Assembly (NCBI GenBank): GCA_040877545.1
Contig: JBBDNN010000092.1
Span: forward strand, 1-60,775
Length of the DNA stretch: 60,775 nucleotides
Direction: 5' to 3'
From: Gracilimonas sp040877545
Lineage (GTDB): Bacteria; Bacteroidota; Rhodothermia; Balneolales; Balneolaceae
Part shown: positions 8,103-16,756 of the stretch, one piece after another
Numbering within the stretch: the stretch's first letter is position 1
Layout of the letters: each line of letters opens with the position of its first letter
Position numbers and translations under genes: made by a program
Notes under the pieces: model-generated
What the model was told of the DNA's origin: nothing
Seen by the model: only the letters and a program-made list of their open reading frames with translations
Database searches by the model: none

Positions 8103-11100
8103 TTATTTAATCAGCATCATTTTATTAGTGAGGATATTCTCTCCTGCCACCAATCGATACATATACACCCCGCTTGAGTTATTTTCTGCATCCCAACTTA
8201 CGGTATAGCGACCAGGTGATTTTTGCTCATTCACCAGCTCAGCTACTGTTTGCCCCAGTAGGTTAAAGATGGTTAGTTGAACTTTTGTCTCTTCAGGCAC
8301 ACTGTATTTAATCTGTGTAACAGGATTGAAAGGGTTTGGATAATTCTGAGAAAGTTCGAATTCTTTTGGGATTTCATTCAATGTCAATCTCTCCAAACTC
8401 ACCGATTCATTTTCATTCAGTATGACCATTGCTTCTACAGACTGTGACTGACTTTGATCAGTAACTTTAATTTCTGCCGTACCCAGCACCTCACTACTAA
8501 CAGCTTCCGCTCCAAACATTGAAATATAGACTACATCATCTACCTCATTTGTAGTAACCTGCCAATTGTCAGGAATACCGGAAAATCCCTTAAACTCCAG
8601 ACCTTTCGAAAGCGGCATAGTTAGTTCTACAGAGTTTAACTCACCATCTACATTTGTGGCAATAACCGGAATCTCGAAAAGGGTTTGCTCATCATTAGTT
8701 CTGTTAAAATCCCAACTTATATTAGCAGCCAGTGGTTGGACTTTGGCCGCTTGTGGTGCACATTCCATGATAGCCGGTAAACCTACATCATATTTCAAAA
8801 TTTGGGAAGCATCGTAAGCCGAAATCCAGCCGTTGCCGGTTACGTCGGCGGCGGTGGAGTCATCCCCCGCAAGCGGATATTGTGGAGCCAGTTTTACGGT
8901 GTGGCGGAGAACGTAAGAAGCATCTGTCGCGGTTATCGAGCCGTCATTCGTTACATCCCCGCAAAGTCTTCCTGTAATGTTCACTAAAATTGAGGAGTCA
9001 CTAATTTGTGATTCATTCAGATACGCGTTACTCACTTCTATTGTGTCCGATCCGTTTGCAAGTAATTCAACCTCGAGAAGAAATAATTCGCCTAAACCTG
9101 ATACAAATTCTGTGCTTGCAGCTGAAATAAGGAATACTCCGGCTTCGGGGGCGTTCACTTCAAAAGTGAAATTTTCAGCCAATGTTCCTGTTTGATCAGG
9201 TATATTGAAGGCAATTAAAGCCGGGTCATAATGCACTTCCAACTGAAAAGACTCGAATGGTACACCATTGGTGCTTACCAGCTCGATTGATAAAGTTTGT
9301 ATGTCACCAACTAATCCGGATATATTTTCTACACCAATTTCTCCGGTAATAGTTGTAGGTTCTGGCTCGCTCAAAATTTCTATATCAATTGGCCAGCCAT
9401 CAGGCTCTGTTCTACTGGGTACTCCTCCTTGCTCTACCCATACTACACCATCATCCCAGGGGGCAATAGAATATAACTGATCGGCAGAGTCCGATTTAAT
9501 GCCAGCAGGATCAAAATCTGATGGGTGTAATGTCACAAAACCATTCAAGTTTATTCTTTCTCCCTGAACTGGAGGGGTAAATGGGCCTTCCTCACCTCTT
9601 CTCCAGTTATAACCTACTCGGTATTCATCCCGATCATTTCTAAATCGGAGAGAAGTATCTTTTGTGTAGATTTTACCATTCCCGTTTGAAACATATAACC
9701 AGGGGCGGCCCTCATCATTTGCCACACTACCACCGATATTTATGTTTTCGAATCTCACGTACCTATTTATGTAATCCGAGTAACTATCTAAATTAATTTC
9801 AGCCCCACTTCCCATATCGGTATTTAATATCTCTGCTGAAATTACTGTGGGCTCTAACAAGTTTTGGAATATTTGAAAATTTTCAAAAACGTTCCCCAAA
9901 TGTTCAATACTCTGTGGGTTTAGTTGAACCTCGTTACCAAAAAAGCTGTGTGTCCCTTTTACCTTGATTAGATCACCACGGGTAAGTTCTTCCATTTGTA
10001 AAAGTGCATCACCTGTAGAAACCAATTGCATATACATGCCATCTTTACCCAAACTATTTGCACTTGTATCTACTACAAATACATGGGATCTCGCAATAGA
10101 AATTTCTTGGTTCGGATTATAGCCAGCAAGGCCTGAGTTTTGAGGGTAAGAAACCACCACCGCACCAAATGAAATCTGCTCTCCAGCCAACGGGTGAGAT
10201 GGTATATCATGCACTGTATTAATCTGATCGTAAGTATTTAACTCCCTTATAGAAACTTCCAAATATTCTGATGTTGAATCAGGGCTTCCTTCTTCAGTAA
10301 TCTCCAAATCTACAGGCCAGCCTTCGGGCTCTGTTCTTATCATATGACCATCTATTTCTTGCCAAAGCACTCCATCATCCCACGGTGTGATTGCAAACAC
10401 TTCTGCTTCTGAGCTTGCTTTAACGCCCGCAGGATCTTCCCCGGTAAGATAAGTAGTAACAAAACCTCTAATGGAAATCACCGACCCAGGTAATGGTGGG
10501 GTAAAAACCCCATCTTCATCTCTTCTTAAATTGTAACCTTCTCTATAACTTGCCCAATCGTTCCGATATCGCAGTGAAGTTGCCCTTTGATAAACACCAA
10601 CATCTCCATTTCTAAAATAAAACCAAGGTACCCCTGCCGTATTGGATTGGCTCTTGCTTACCACCGCACCCTGAACCTGAACCTGAACATACATATTTAC
10701 AAGGTTTGAATAGTTGGCCAGGTTAATCTGCTCGCCCCCTTCCACAGCTTCGTTTAAATGTTCCGTAGCAACTATCGTGGGTTCGAGCAGGGGCGCATAG
10801 ATATCGAAATTAGTGAATACATTTCCCAGATTTTGAATATAATTTGGGTTTAGCTGCACTTCGTTATTAAAAAAATTATGTACACCCTCAATATAAATCA
10901 CATCCCCGCGAGTAAGTTCTTCTAACTGAAGCATGGTTTCGCCCGAGGTAACCAATTGCATGTACATTCCGTCTCTCCCCATGCTATTAGCGCTTGTGTC
11001 TATAACAAAAACATGGGAGCGACCTATCATACCCGTTTCTTGGTTATAAAAAGCAAGGCCTGAATTTTTTGGATGCGAAAGAATAACCGCAGTAAATGAC

Positions 11101-11300
11101 ACAGTTTGTCCAGCAAGCTCGTGGTTCGGTATATCCTGAACAGACAACAAGCTTTCATATGTATTCAAATCCCTTACGGTAACAGGTACTGGCTGGGCGA
11201 TTGTATAGCTAACGGACAACAGGACTAATGTTAGTAAAAATGTAATAATGGTTTTCATAGGGGATGTATTTTTTAATGTCTCCACCTTATCTCCTTTCAT
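8103..11300 (-). CDS. T9SS-exported protein with tandem ~300-aa repeat, cohesin and dockerin (1065 aa)
   Basis: A start at 11300 gives 14 residues before a normal signal peptide; MKTIITFLLTLVLLS from 11258 is an equally likely or better start, while 11300 has an AAGGGG upstream. After the signal come two homologous repeats of about 300 residues (about 36-335 and 349-640), each with RSHVFVxDTSANS, DGMYMQLVxxG, EVQLNP, and a closing EGWPxDxEI-type segment. A cohesin-like domain follows (about 650-780), then a type I dockerin (about 780-850; two DxTxDGxIxATD-like calcium loops), a beta domain and the NYPNPFNPVT sorting tail (about 986). It was originally just downstream of the Lon-like membrane gene; an IS now separates them. 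Confidence 0.8.
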   Translation of the reverse strand: MKGDKVETLKNTSPMKTIITFLLTLVLLSVSYTIAQPVPVTVRDLNTYESLLSVQDIPNHELAGQTVSFTAVILSHPKNSGLAFYNQETGMIGRSHVFVIDTSANSMGRDGMYMQLVTSGETMLQLEELTRGDVIYIEGVHNFFNNEVQLNPNYIQNLGNVFTNFDIYAPLLEPTIVATEHLNEAVEGGEQINLANYSNLVNMYVQVQVQGAVVSKSQSNTAGVPWFYFRNGDVGVYQRATSLRYRNDWASYREGYNLRRDEDGVFTPPLPGSVISIRGFVTTYLTGEDPAGVKASSEAEVFAITPWDDGVLWQEIDGHMIRTEPEGWPVDLEITEEGSPDSTSEYLEVSIRELNTYDQINTVHDIPSHPLAGEQISFGAVVVSYPQNSGLAGYNPNQEISIARSHVFVVDTSANSLGKDGMYMQLVSTGDALLQMEELTRGDLIKVKGTHSFFGNEVQLNPQSIEHLGNVFENFQIFQNLLEPTVISAEILNTDMGSGAEINLDSYSDYINRYVRFENINIGGSVANDEGRPWLYVSNGNGKIYTKDTSLRFRNDRDEYRVGYNWRRGEEGPFTPPVQGERINLNGFVTLHPSDFDPAGIKSDSADQLYSIAPWDDGVVWVEQGGVPSRTEPDGWPIDIEILSEPEPTTITGEIGVENISGLVGDIQTLSIELVSTNGVPFESFQLEVHYDPALIAFNIPDQTGTLAENFTFEVNAPEAGVFLISAASTEFVSGLGELFLLEVELLANGSDTIEVSNAYLNESQISDSSILVNITGRLCGDVTNDGSITATDASYVLRHTVKLAPQYPLAGDDSTAADVTGNGWISAYDASQILKYDVGLPAIMECAPQAAKVQPLAANISWDFNRTNDEQTLFEIPVIATNVDGELNSVELTMPLSKGLEFKGFSGIPDNWQVTTNEVDDVVYISMFGAEAVSSEVLGTAEIKVTDQSQSQSVEAMVILNENESVSLERLTLNEIPKEFELSQNYPNPFNPVTQIKYSVPEETKVQLTIFNLLGQTVAELVNEQKSPGRYTVSWDAENNSSGVYMYRLVAGENILTNKMMLIK

Positions 11301-11324
11301 TAGTCCCCTTCTGCAGAAAATTAT

Positions 11325-11350
11325 TGGAATGGCACCCCTAAACAGGACAC
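11325..11350 (+). repeat. Left inverted repeat of the IS3 element
   Basis: TGGAATGGCACCCCTAAA-CAGGACAC pairs with the right end, with one gap on each side and few mismatches. The TAT target duplication lies immediately outside. Confidence 0.8.
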
Positions 11351-11407
11351 CTTAAATAACCAACAATAACGGTATCTTAGTTATACCATCAAACCTACAG
11401 GTGTTCT

Positions 11408-11699
11408 ATGAAAGAAATAAAACAACGTAAAACCTACTCGATAGAATTTAAACAACAGGCTGTTGAACTGGCTCTGCATACTGGAGACATCATGCAGACT
11501 GCTCGGGATCTGGGGGTCGATCATTCCAGTATTCGTAAATGGATAAGAGATCTACAGGAACATTCAGATCAGGCCTTTCCAGGCAGTGGAAACCCCAAAG
11601 ACAAAGGTCGCTGAACTCAAGCGCAGGCTGCTCAATTTGGAACAGGAAAATGCCATTTTAAAAAAGGCCGTAGGTATCTTTGCACCCCGCTCTCGCTAA
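11408..11699 (+). pseudogene. IS3 orfA (HTH) with a frameshift
   Basis: The first frame (11408-11614) gives a 68-residue HTH protein, YSIEFKQQAVELALHTGD...HSSIRKWIRDL, typical of IS3 OrfA. It stops early at TGA 11612-11614. The expected leucine-zipper tail (VAELKRRLLNLEQENAILKK) is in another frame just after, ending at TAA 11697-11699. One extra A in GACAAAGGTC (from GACAAGGTC), or loss of two bases, would account for it. The tail contains the A6G slippery site used for OrfAB fusion, so the normal OrfA-OrfAB pathway is broken in this copy unless a sequence error is to blame. Confidence 0.75.
11660..11666 (+). promoter_or_regulatory. A6G slippery site for -1 frameshifting (IS3 OrfAB)
   Basis: AAAAAAG occurs inside the ATLKK-type tail of orfA. 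A -1 shift here leads into the orfB frame (through KGRRYLCTPLS... to MSKNYPV), producing the OrfAB transposase known for the IS3 family. Confidence 0.6.
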
Positions 11700-11719
11700 G
11701 GTACCGCTTTATCAAACAG

Positions 11720-12574
11720 ATGAGCAAAAACTATCCGGTTACTACTTTATGCAGGGTTATGGAAGTGACCCGCAGCAGGTTCTATAGCTGGAGAGCCTCT
11801 CAGGATCATAGCACTGGTGACCCGGACGACGAAATTCTGCAGATACTTCTCAAATTAAGAGAAAACAGGCGCTATCTGTGCTATGGCTCGCGGCGTTTGA
11901 AAGGACTTCTGGAGGCTTTGGGTGTGACTGTTTCACGAAAACGGGTGCGCAGGATCATGAAGAAGTATGGGGTAAAAGTTCGCCAGAAACGCTCATATCG
12001 TCCTAAAACGACCCATTCGCGCCATCATTTACCGGTAGCAGCGAATCTTTTAAAACGAGATTTTTCAGCTTGCCAAGTAAACCAAAAATGGGCAGGAGAT
12101 ATCACCTATCTGCGTTGTGGATCAGGGTTTGTGTACCTGGCTGTTGTGATGGATCTGTATTCGCGAAAAATTATCGGATGGTCGGTGTCCACGAGGATGC
12201 CTGCTAAGCTGGTGGTCGATGCGTTGAATATGGCTCTTGGTATGCGGGGTAAGTCCACCGGTATTATTTTCCACTCGGATCGCGGCAGCCAATATGCAAG
12301 TAACCTGTTTCGGTCGCTTCTGCATAAGAACAGCTTTACGGCCAGCATGTCACGCAAGGGCGACTGTTGGGATAACAGTCCGGTGGAAAGTTTCTTTGCT
12401 ACGCTAAAAAAAGAAGCCGACTTACACAGTTCAATGAACGTTAAACAAATAGAGGGTGAGTTATTTGATTACATTGCCGTATTTTATAATCGTCAACGCG
12501 CTCATTCCTATTTGAACGGGGTATGCCCGGAAACCTTTGAGCTCAACAATAATCCCTTAAACAAAAGTGCTTAA
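11720..12574 (+). CDS. IS3 orfB, DDE transposase (284 aa)
   Basis: An integrase-core transposase with an N-terminal HTH_21-like segment (CYGSRRLKGLLEALGVTVSRKRVRRIM) and the catalytic DDE triad: D127 in WAGDITYL, D187 in FHSDRGSQYAS, E223 in NSPVESFFATLK. The length is normal for IS3-family OrfB. The frame is open upstream to the A6G site, so the functional product would be OrfAB by -1 frameshift; ATG 11720 gives the solo form. The catalytic domain looks intact, whereas orfA is frameshifted, so autonomous movement is doubtful. The 3' end overlaps the tail of the minus-strand gene that was extended into the element. Confidence 0.93.
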   Translation: MSKNYPVTTLCRVMEVTRSRFYSWRASQDHSTGDPDDEILQILLKLRENRRYLCYGSRRLKGLLEALGVTVSRKRVRRIMKKYGVKVRQKRSYRPKTTHSRHHLPVAANLLKRDFSACQVNQKWAGDITYLRCGSGFVYLAVVMDLYSRKIIGWSVSTRMPAKLVVDALNMALGMRGKSTGIIFHSDRGSQYASNLFRSLLHKNSFTASMSRKGDCWDNSPVESFFATLKKEADLHSSMNVKQIEGELFDYIAVFYNRQRAHSYLNGVCPETFELNNNPLNKSA

Positions 12575-14760
12575 CCAAGTGTCCTGATTTTGGGGTCCAC
12601 TCCATATTTGTTCCTAAATTCGAAATCACTCCCATCCCAATAAACCACCGAATCTTTAAAAGCCTCAAAATATTCATAACCCGGAATAAAGGAGATATCA
12701 CCGCTCTCATAAAACTCTTTGGCATATATATCCCACTGGTCGCTGGTGGCAAGGCCGGTCATATTTAAATGGTAGTCGAAATCAATCAAAATTACTCCCT
12801 CCTTGATTATGCCGGAAATAATTCTCGCCGGAGATTCAGATATGGTAAGCGTCAATAATTGTTGATCTTCCGATTTTTTAACCCTTGTACTGTAACTGTA
12901 TTTTTGTATGGGATCAAATACTCGTCCAACAATTGTTTTAGGAATGAGCAAATAAACCAGTTCTTCCGCTCTTTGTACATCTTCGATTATATAATCTCCT
13001 TCAAGAGGGCTGTGACCGCTTATATTTTCCAAATCAAGCACAGCAAGAAATGCTCTCCAGTACACATTATTAATACCTGCCAGTACTATCTCATGTACTC
13101 CATCTCCGGTAATATCTACCAATTCCATATCCCGAACCTGCCCCGTATGAATATACTTTTCTATTACTTCTCCTGTTTCGGGTTTTAATTTCGCTGTTAC
13201 AGAAGGAAAATGGTTCCATTCGCTGGCCAACACTATAAGATATGGGTTGCCATCATTAGCGAATGTGATGCCTATTTCCCGGGCATAAAATTTTAAATTT
13301 TGAAGGCCATGCTGCCTGGGAAAGTGTATCTTAAAATCGAGGTTATTTACCCAAAGTAGTGAATCGCCACTTAGCGACCATGCCGTAACTTCACGCTGCT
13401 CACTTGTATTTACTCCGGTTACATAAAAAACTTCATTTACCCCATCTGCGTTTATATCAAAAAAAGCAACTTGGGGATTTGTGGTTCCATAAGTATGGAA
13501 AAAATCCACCGTCTTCTTTCCCACCCAGAACTGCTTAATAGTTTTACCAAACTGATTCTGAATGAACAAGTATTCTCCTTCATAGTCTGCCATAACCGGA
13601 TTTTTATCTATCGGGCCATAAGCCATACTCCCTATTATTCCAATCAGCATTAAAAAGACAAGAATAGCCGCGGAACTGTATCGCCGCTTCCAAACCCGCC
13701 TTGCCGTATGTTCAATCAACGAAGTCTGTTTGTGCAAAGTTAGCCAGCGGTCGAAGAACAGGTCGCGAAGATTTCCTATTCCTTTTATTACCAGGTTCCG
13801 GTTGGGAAATTCGTTCTGTAGCTCTTCGAAAATTTTTAAAGCTTGCTCAAGTTGCTGAACCGGCACAACCAGTACCTGCGCCCAGGAGAAAAAAGCGGCT
13901 TCTACCTTTTGCTGAATAGTTTCTTCATCTACATCCAGCACATTTCCATGTTCATCCACATCCCCTGTGATGGCAATACCCGGGTTGAGTTTGAAATATT
14001 CCCGCTGGTTTTCGGCTTTCAGCATTTCACAATAAAATAGCGCAGCAAGTGCCAGGTTAGCCGAACTTCCCGCATGCCAGGTGTGACTTAATTCAAAACT
14101 TGCTGTTCCACTCCAGTAGCTGCTCCGCTCCCTGTTTTTCCGCAATAAATTACCGGCAGCTTTAGCGGATTTTTCTCCCAGGTTTCCTGTATTAGCCCCA
14201 ATCACACCAAAAACCGGACGTAATTCAAACTCATCCTTTCCCGATTTCCCAACTAATTCCACCTTCAGTTTTCGTAAACGTCCTTTTTTCTCAAAACCCT
14301 CTGAGGTTTCCACTACTGGAATAAATACATCGCCGGCTTCTTCATTCAGATTTATCTGTTCTTTTATATTTAAAAGCTGAATTAATCCATCCTCTCTATC
14401 AGTTTCAGAAATCCCCAGCCAGCTTTTAACGTGATTAAACCCGGTTTTTAACAGATCAATTTTACGTTGAACTGAATCATCTTGCCGTAGCTCGGGTATC
14501 ACATTAGCAGCTTCTTCACATTCATGGATAATTGCTTCGAGCTCCTTTGGCCGGAATCCCGAAAATAATAAGGGGTGCTTCAAAGAAGGAAATACCTCGA
14601 ACAACTGGATGATGTAACTGTCGAATTCCAGGTATTGGCCATGTAAACGCTTGAGAAACCGGTCCATAAGCAGTAGCTGCATGCGTTCGGAGCCGGCACG
14701 GGATATTTCCGCGCTGATTTGGACAAAAAGCTGCTCAATTTCTATAGGATCAATTTTCAT
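12571..14760 (-). CDS. Membrane protein: Lon-like (S16) domain, one TM, FG-GAP-like region (729 aa)
   Basis: Residues about 145-340 look like a Lon-type S16 protease: AGSSANLALAA corresponds to Lon's DGPSAG with S233 as nucleophile, and QQKVEAAF corresponds to the K-x-x-AA motif with K285 as the dyad lysine. ITGDVDEHGNVLDV matches Lon's TGEVxxxGxVLPI strand. One TM helix follows (about 363-382, preceded by RRVWKRR, so N-terminus inside), then an extracytoplasmic part with FFDINADGVNEV and LVDITGDGVHEI calcium-loop repeats of FG-GAP/VCBS type. There is no AAA+ domain. The C-terminal 11 residues (from the Y of KYGVDPKIRTLG) are encoded by the IS inserted in the original stop codon. It is likely a signal-transducing or processing membrane protease; the function is unproven. 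Confidence 0.65.
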   Translation of the reverse strand: MKIDPIEIEQLFVQISAEISRAGSERMQLLLMDRFLKRLHGQYLEFDSYIIQLFEVFPSLKHPLLFSGFRPKELEAIIHECEEAANVIPELRQDDSVQRKIDLLKTGFNHVKSWLGISETDREDGLIQLLNIKEQINLNEEAGDVFIPVVETSEGFEKKGRLRKLKVELVGKSGKDEFELRPVFGVIGANTGNLGEKSAKAAGNLLRKNRERSSYWSGTASFELSHTWHAGSSANLALAALFYCEMLKAENQREYFKLNPGIAITGDVDEHGNVLDVDEETIQQKVEAAFFSWAQVLVVPVQQLEQALKIFEELQNEFPNRNLVIKGIGNLRDLFFDRWLTLHKQTSLIEHTARRVWKRRYSSAAILVFLMLIGIIGSMAYGPIDKNPVMADYEGEYLFIQNQFGKTIKQFWVGKKTVDFFHTYGTTNPQVAFFDINADGVNEVFYVTGVNTSEQREVTAWSLSGDSLLWVNNLDFKIHFPRQHGLQNLKFYAREIGITFANDGNPYLIVLASEWNHFPSVTAKLKPETGEVIEKYIHTGQVRDMELVDITGDGVHEIVLAGINNVYWRAFLAVLDLENISGHSPLEGDYIIEDVQRAEELVYLLIPKTIVGRVFDPIQKYSYSTRVKKSEDQQLLTLTISESPARIISGIIKEGVILIDFDYHLNMTGLATSDQWDIYAKEFYESGDISFIPGYEYFEAFKDSVVYWDGSDFEFRNKYGVDPKIRTLG

Positions 14761-14873
14761 ATATATTCAAGCATTCGAACCAGACTTGATTTATAATTAC
14801 CCCCACAAAACCGCTCCTTAGCATTCGGAGATCTCATAAACTTCTTACCAGATCCCCGAGAACCGATTATTCC

Positions 14874-15647
14874 TTATTCATAAAAATAAAGGGTAACGCT
14901 GCCACCAGTTATATCTCCATCTGCTAAATCTATTTCTGCTTTTTGTTCTTCAAAATGTTGCAGTACAACATGCTCGCCATTCACTGCCAATACCCTTGTT
15001 AATTTTGAATCAGCATTTATAACATTCAGCTCAAGCTTGTTCTTTTTTTGGCTTATAGTCATTTCTGAATCCAACACATTTTGCAAAGCATGCGGTATGC
15101 TGCCATCCGTATCTAACGTAATTTTTTCTACCGGCAGGCGGAGTAAGGTTGAGACAGATTCCCAATGAACATCAGAAAGCTCCCGGACATTTTTAAGCTT
15201 GCCGTTTTCGTCGGTTACCAAATCCATTTCAGGGTGTACCAAAGAAAGTATTGCCCGCTCAACCTGATTTTTCTGCTCACTTATTATATGGAACTGTAAG
15301 CTATGGCTTAATTGATTTTCAAGTATACGAACCAACGTTTTGCGTTCTTCTGAAACCAATATTGCTTTGGTTTTTAGAACCTGAGTTGTTGTTTCAGGAG
15401 TCATAGCAGCAAGCACTACCGGTCCGGTTTTGTCATTCTTATATTCGGCAACTTGTAATGGTATAATATTCGTTTGTACCCCGAAAAGCCTGTCGAATTC
15501 CTGATAATATTCTTTCAAAAATGAGTAAATCTTCTTTGCCTCTTGTGAATGTTTTATCGCAAAGCTCACCTCTTTCCTTTCTACAAGACTTAATTCCTGC
15601 GGAAACCTGATATACTGCTCAATAATATGTTCGCTAATTTTTTTCAA
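14874..15647 (-). CDS. Anti-sigma-factor-like protein (257 aa)
   Basis: Not recognised with certainty. The N-terminus (EHIIEQYIRFPQELSLVERKEVSFAIKHSQEAKK) resembles the short helical module of anti-sigma factors, but zinc-binding HxxxCxxC residues are absent. No TM helix or signal peptide is visible; the C-terminal half is beta-rich and ends GGSVTLYFYE. It sits 32 bp after a broken sigma-like gene and 113 bp before the Lon-like membrane protein, which suggests a regulatory module: sigma-like, anti-sigma-like, membrane protease. Degradation of an inhibitor by the S16 domain would be a natural mechanism, but this is speculation. Confidence 0.4.
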   Translation of the reverse strand: MKKISEHIIEQYIRFPQELSLVERKEVSFAIKHSQEAKKIYSFLKEYYQEFDRLFGVQTNIIPLQVAEYKNDKTGPVVLAAMTPETTTQVLKTKAILVSEERKTLVRILENQLSHSLQFHIISEQKNQVERAILSLVHPEMDLVTDENGKLKNVRELSDVHWESVSTLLRLPVEKITLDTDGSIPHALQNVLDSEMTISQKKNKLELNVINADSKLTRVLAVNGEHVVLQHFEEQKAEIDLADGDITGGSVTLYFYE

Positions 15648-15679
15648 GGCTTTCCATTATAGATTTTGTGAATTAATCC

Positions 15680-16705
15680 TTACCAGCGATTCATACTGCT
15701 GAATTTTTCTTCTCTTTTTAGCGCTGATATTAATTGTACACGCACATTTTTTACTACGTATTCTAATATCTTTCGATGATTATTTCGGTAGTTATCATAT
15801 TCAATATCAGGAAAATGTGTTTGAAAGTGTTCGAAAAAACCTTCTTTCTCTGACTCACCTATATATTCACTTTTTAATACATCCGAAGTAGTGATGATAA
15901 ACTTATCATACTCATTACTGCTGATTTTTCCTGACCTAACGTAGGTATTGTACAGATTTTCATGTTGCTTGCTAATGCTTTCTTCAATGAAATTAACAAG
16001 CTCTTGTTTACCATAATTAAAGCCTGGAAAATTTTCTTTTTTATCCTCCATTTTCAATTGCTGAGCAAATACTTTTCTCAGTATAATTGCAAAATTCACT
16101 AAAGGGGTTTTTGGAGCGTAATCTAATTCTTCAGCAAGAATGCTTTTGAGAAGCCTAATAGCATCTACTGTGTTCTTTAAAGATGATAACCCGCAGGTCA
16201 ATTTTGCTTCAAGTATTTCATCTGACATCATTGGTTGGTTCATTTTACCAGCTTCCACTTCTATAAAACCTGATGAGCTATTATAAAAAACTCCTTCTAC
16301 TTTCTGCTCATCCAACGTACGCTAAATGTTCCTGATGATCTTTGAGAGAGAAGGATCGAAGCTGCGATAGTTTCTGAAAAGCCCTTCGTTAACCTTACTA
16401 AATACAAGCCGTCTTAATTTTATCGCTACTTCACTTTCTTTCAATTCTGAAAGCTGTTCTTTTGGAAAGTAACTTTCAATTTCCGTTAAACAATCTCCTT
16501 CTCTGCCAAACAAATCTGCAATGCAATCTAATGCAAGGTCATCTATATCTTTGTAATGATACTGCAGAAGCAGTTTATTTCGATTCACCTTGGTTCGTAG
16601 ATAGGCTACTGCAATCAGACAAAAATGATTACACAACTGTTCAATTGCGTACTCATTATTTTGTAAAGCTGATATTAGTGTTGCTTTTATACCCAGAGTA
16701 AATAC
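15680..16705 (-). pseudogene. Sigma-70-like gene interrupted by an in-frame TAG, start lost
   Basis: One frame is open from 16705 to 15680 except for TAG at 16324-16322. The first part carries a sigma region-2-like segment, YLRTKVNR...YHYKDIDDLALDCIADLF, comparable to the DAEDLxQExF pattern of ECF factors. Across the stop, the sequence SLSKIIRNI-stop-RTLDEQ suggests an AAG lysine changed to TAG. The downstream part (211 residues from a TTG at 16315) has no motif I know. No ATG or GTG begins the frame; a TTG at 16636 is possible but would start inside the conserved helix region. The frame meets a stop 50 bp from the orphan fadB fragment, so the 5' end may be lost to a rearrangement. Confidence 0.5.
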
Positions 16706-16756
16706 CTATTTTTAGGGAATTAACCGTATTGAAATGAAAAAAACAAGCTGTTTATT

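Larger units (their letters stand above)
11325..12604 (+). mobile_element. IS3-family insertion sequence, 1280 bp
   Basis: Ends are imperfect 26-bp inverted repeats (11325-11350 and 12579-12604), both reading TGGA...ACCCC...CAGGACAC inward. A 3-bp direct repeat, TAT, flanks them (11322-11324 and 12605-12607), matching the 3-4 bp target duplications of the IS3 family. Inside are an HTH orfA, an A6G slippery site and a DDE orfB. Removing the element and one TAT restores AAA-TAA, the natural stop codon of the minus-strand Lon-like gene. The element thus inserted in that stop and split an operon. OrfA carries a frameshift, so the copy is probably inactive or impaired. Confidence 0.88.

Noticed and set aside
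11408..11699. Programmed frameshift explaining the orfA break
   Set aside because: The known A6G site lies 50 bp downstream; the earlier break has no slippery heptamer and is best read as an indel.
12106..12357. Minus-strand frames inside IS orfB
   Set aside because: Antisense shadows of the DDE transposase.
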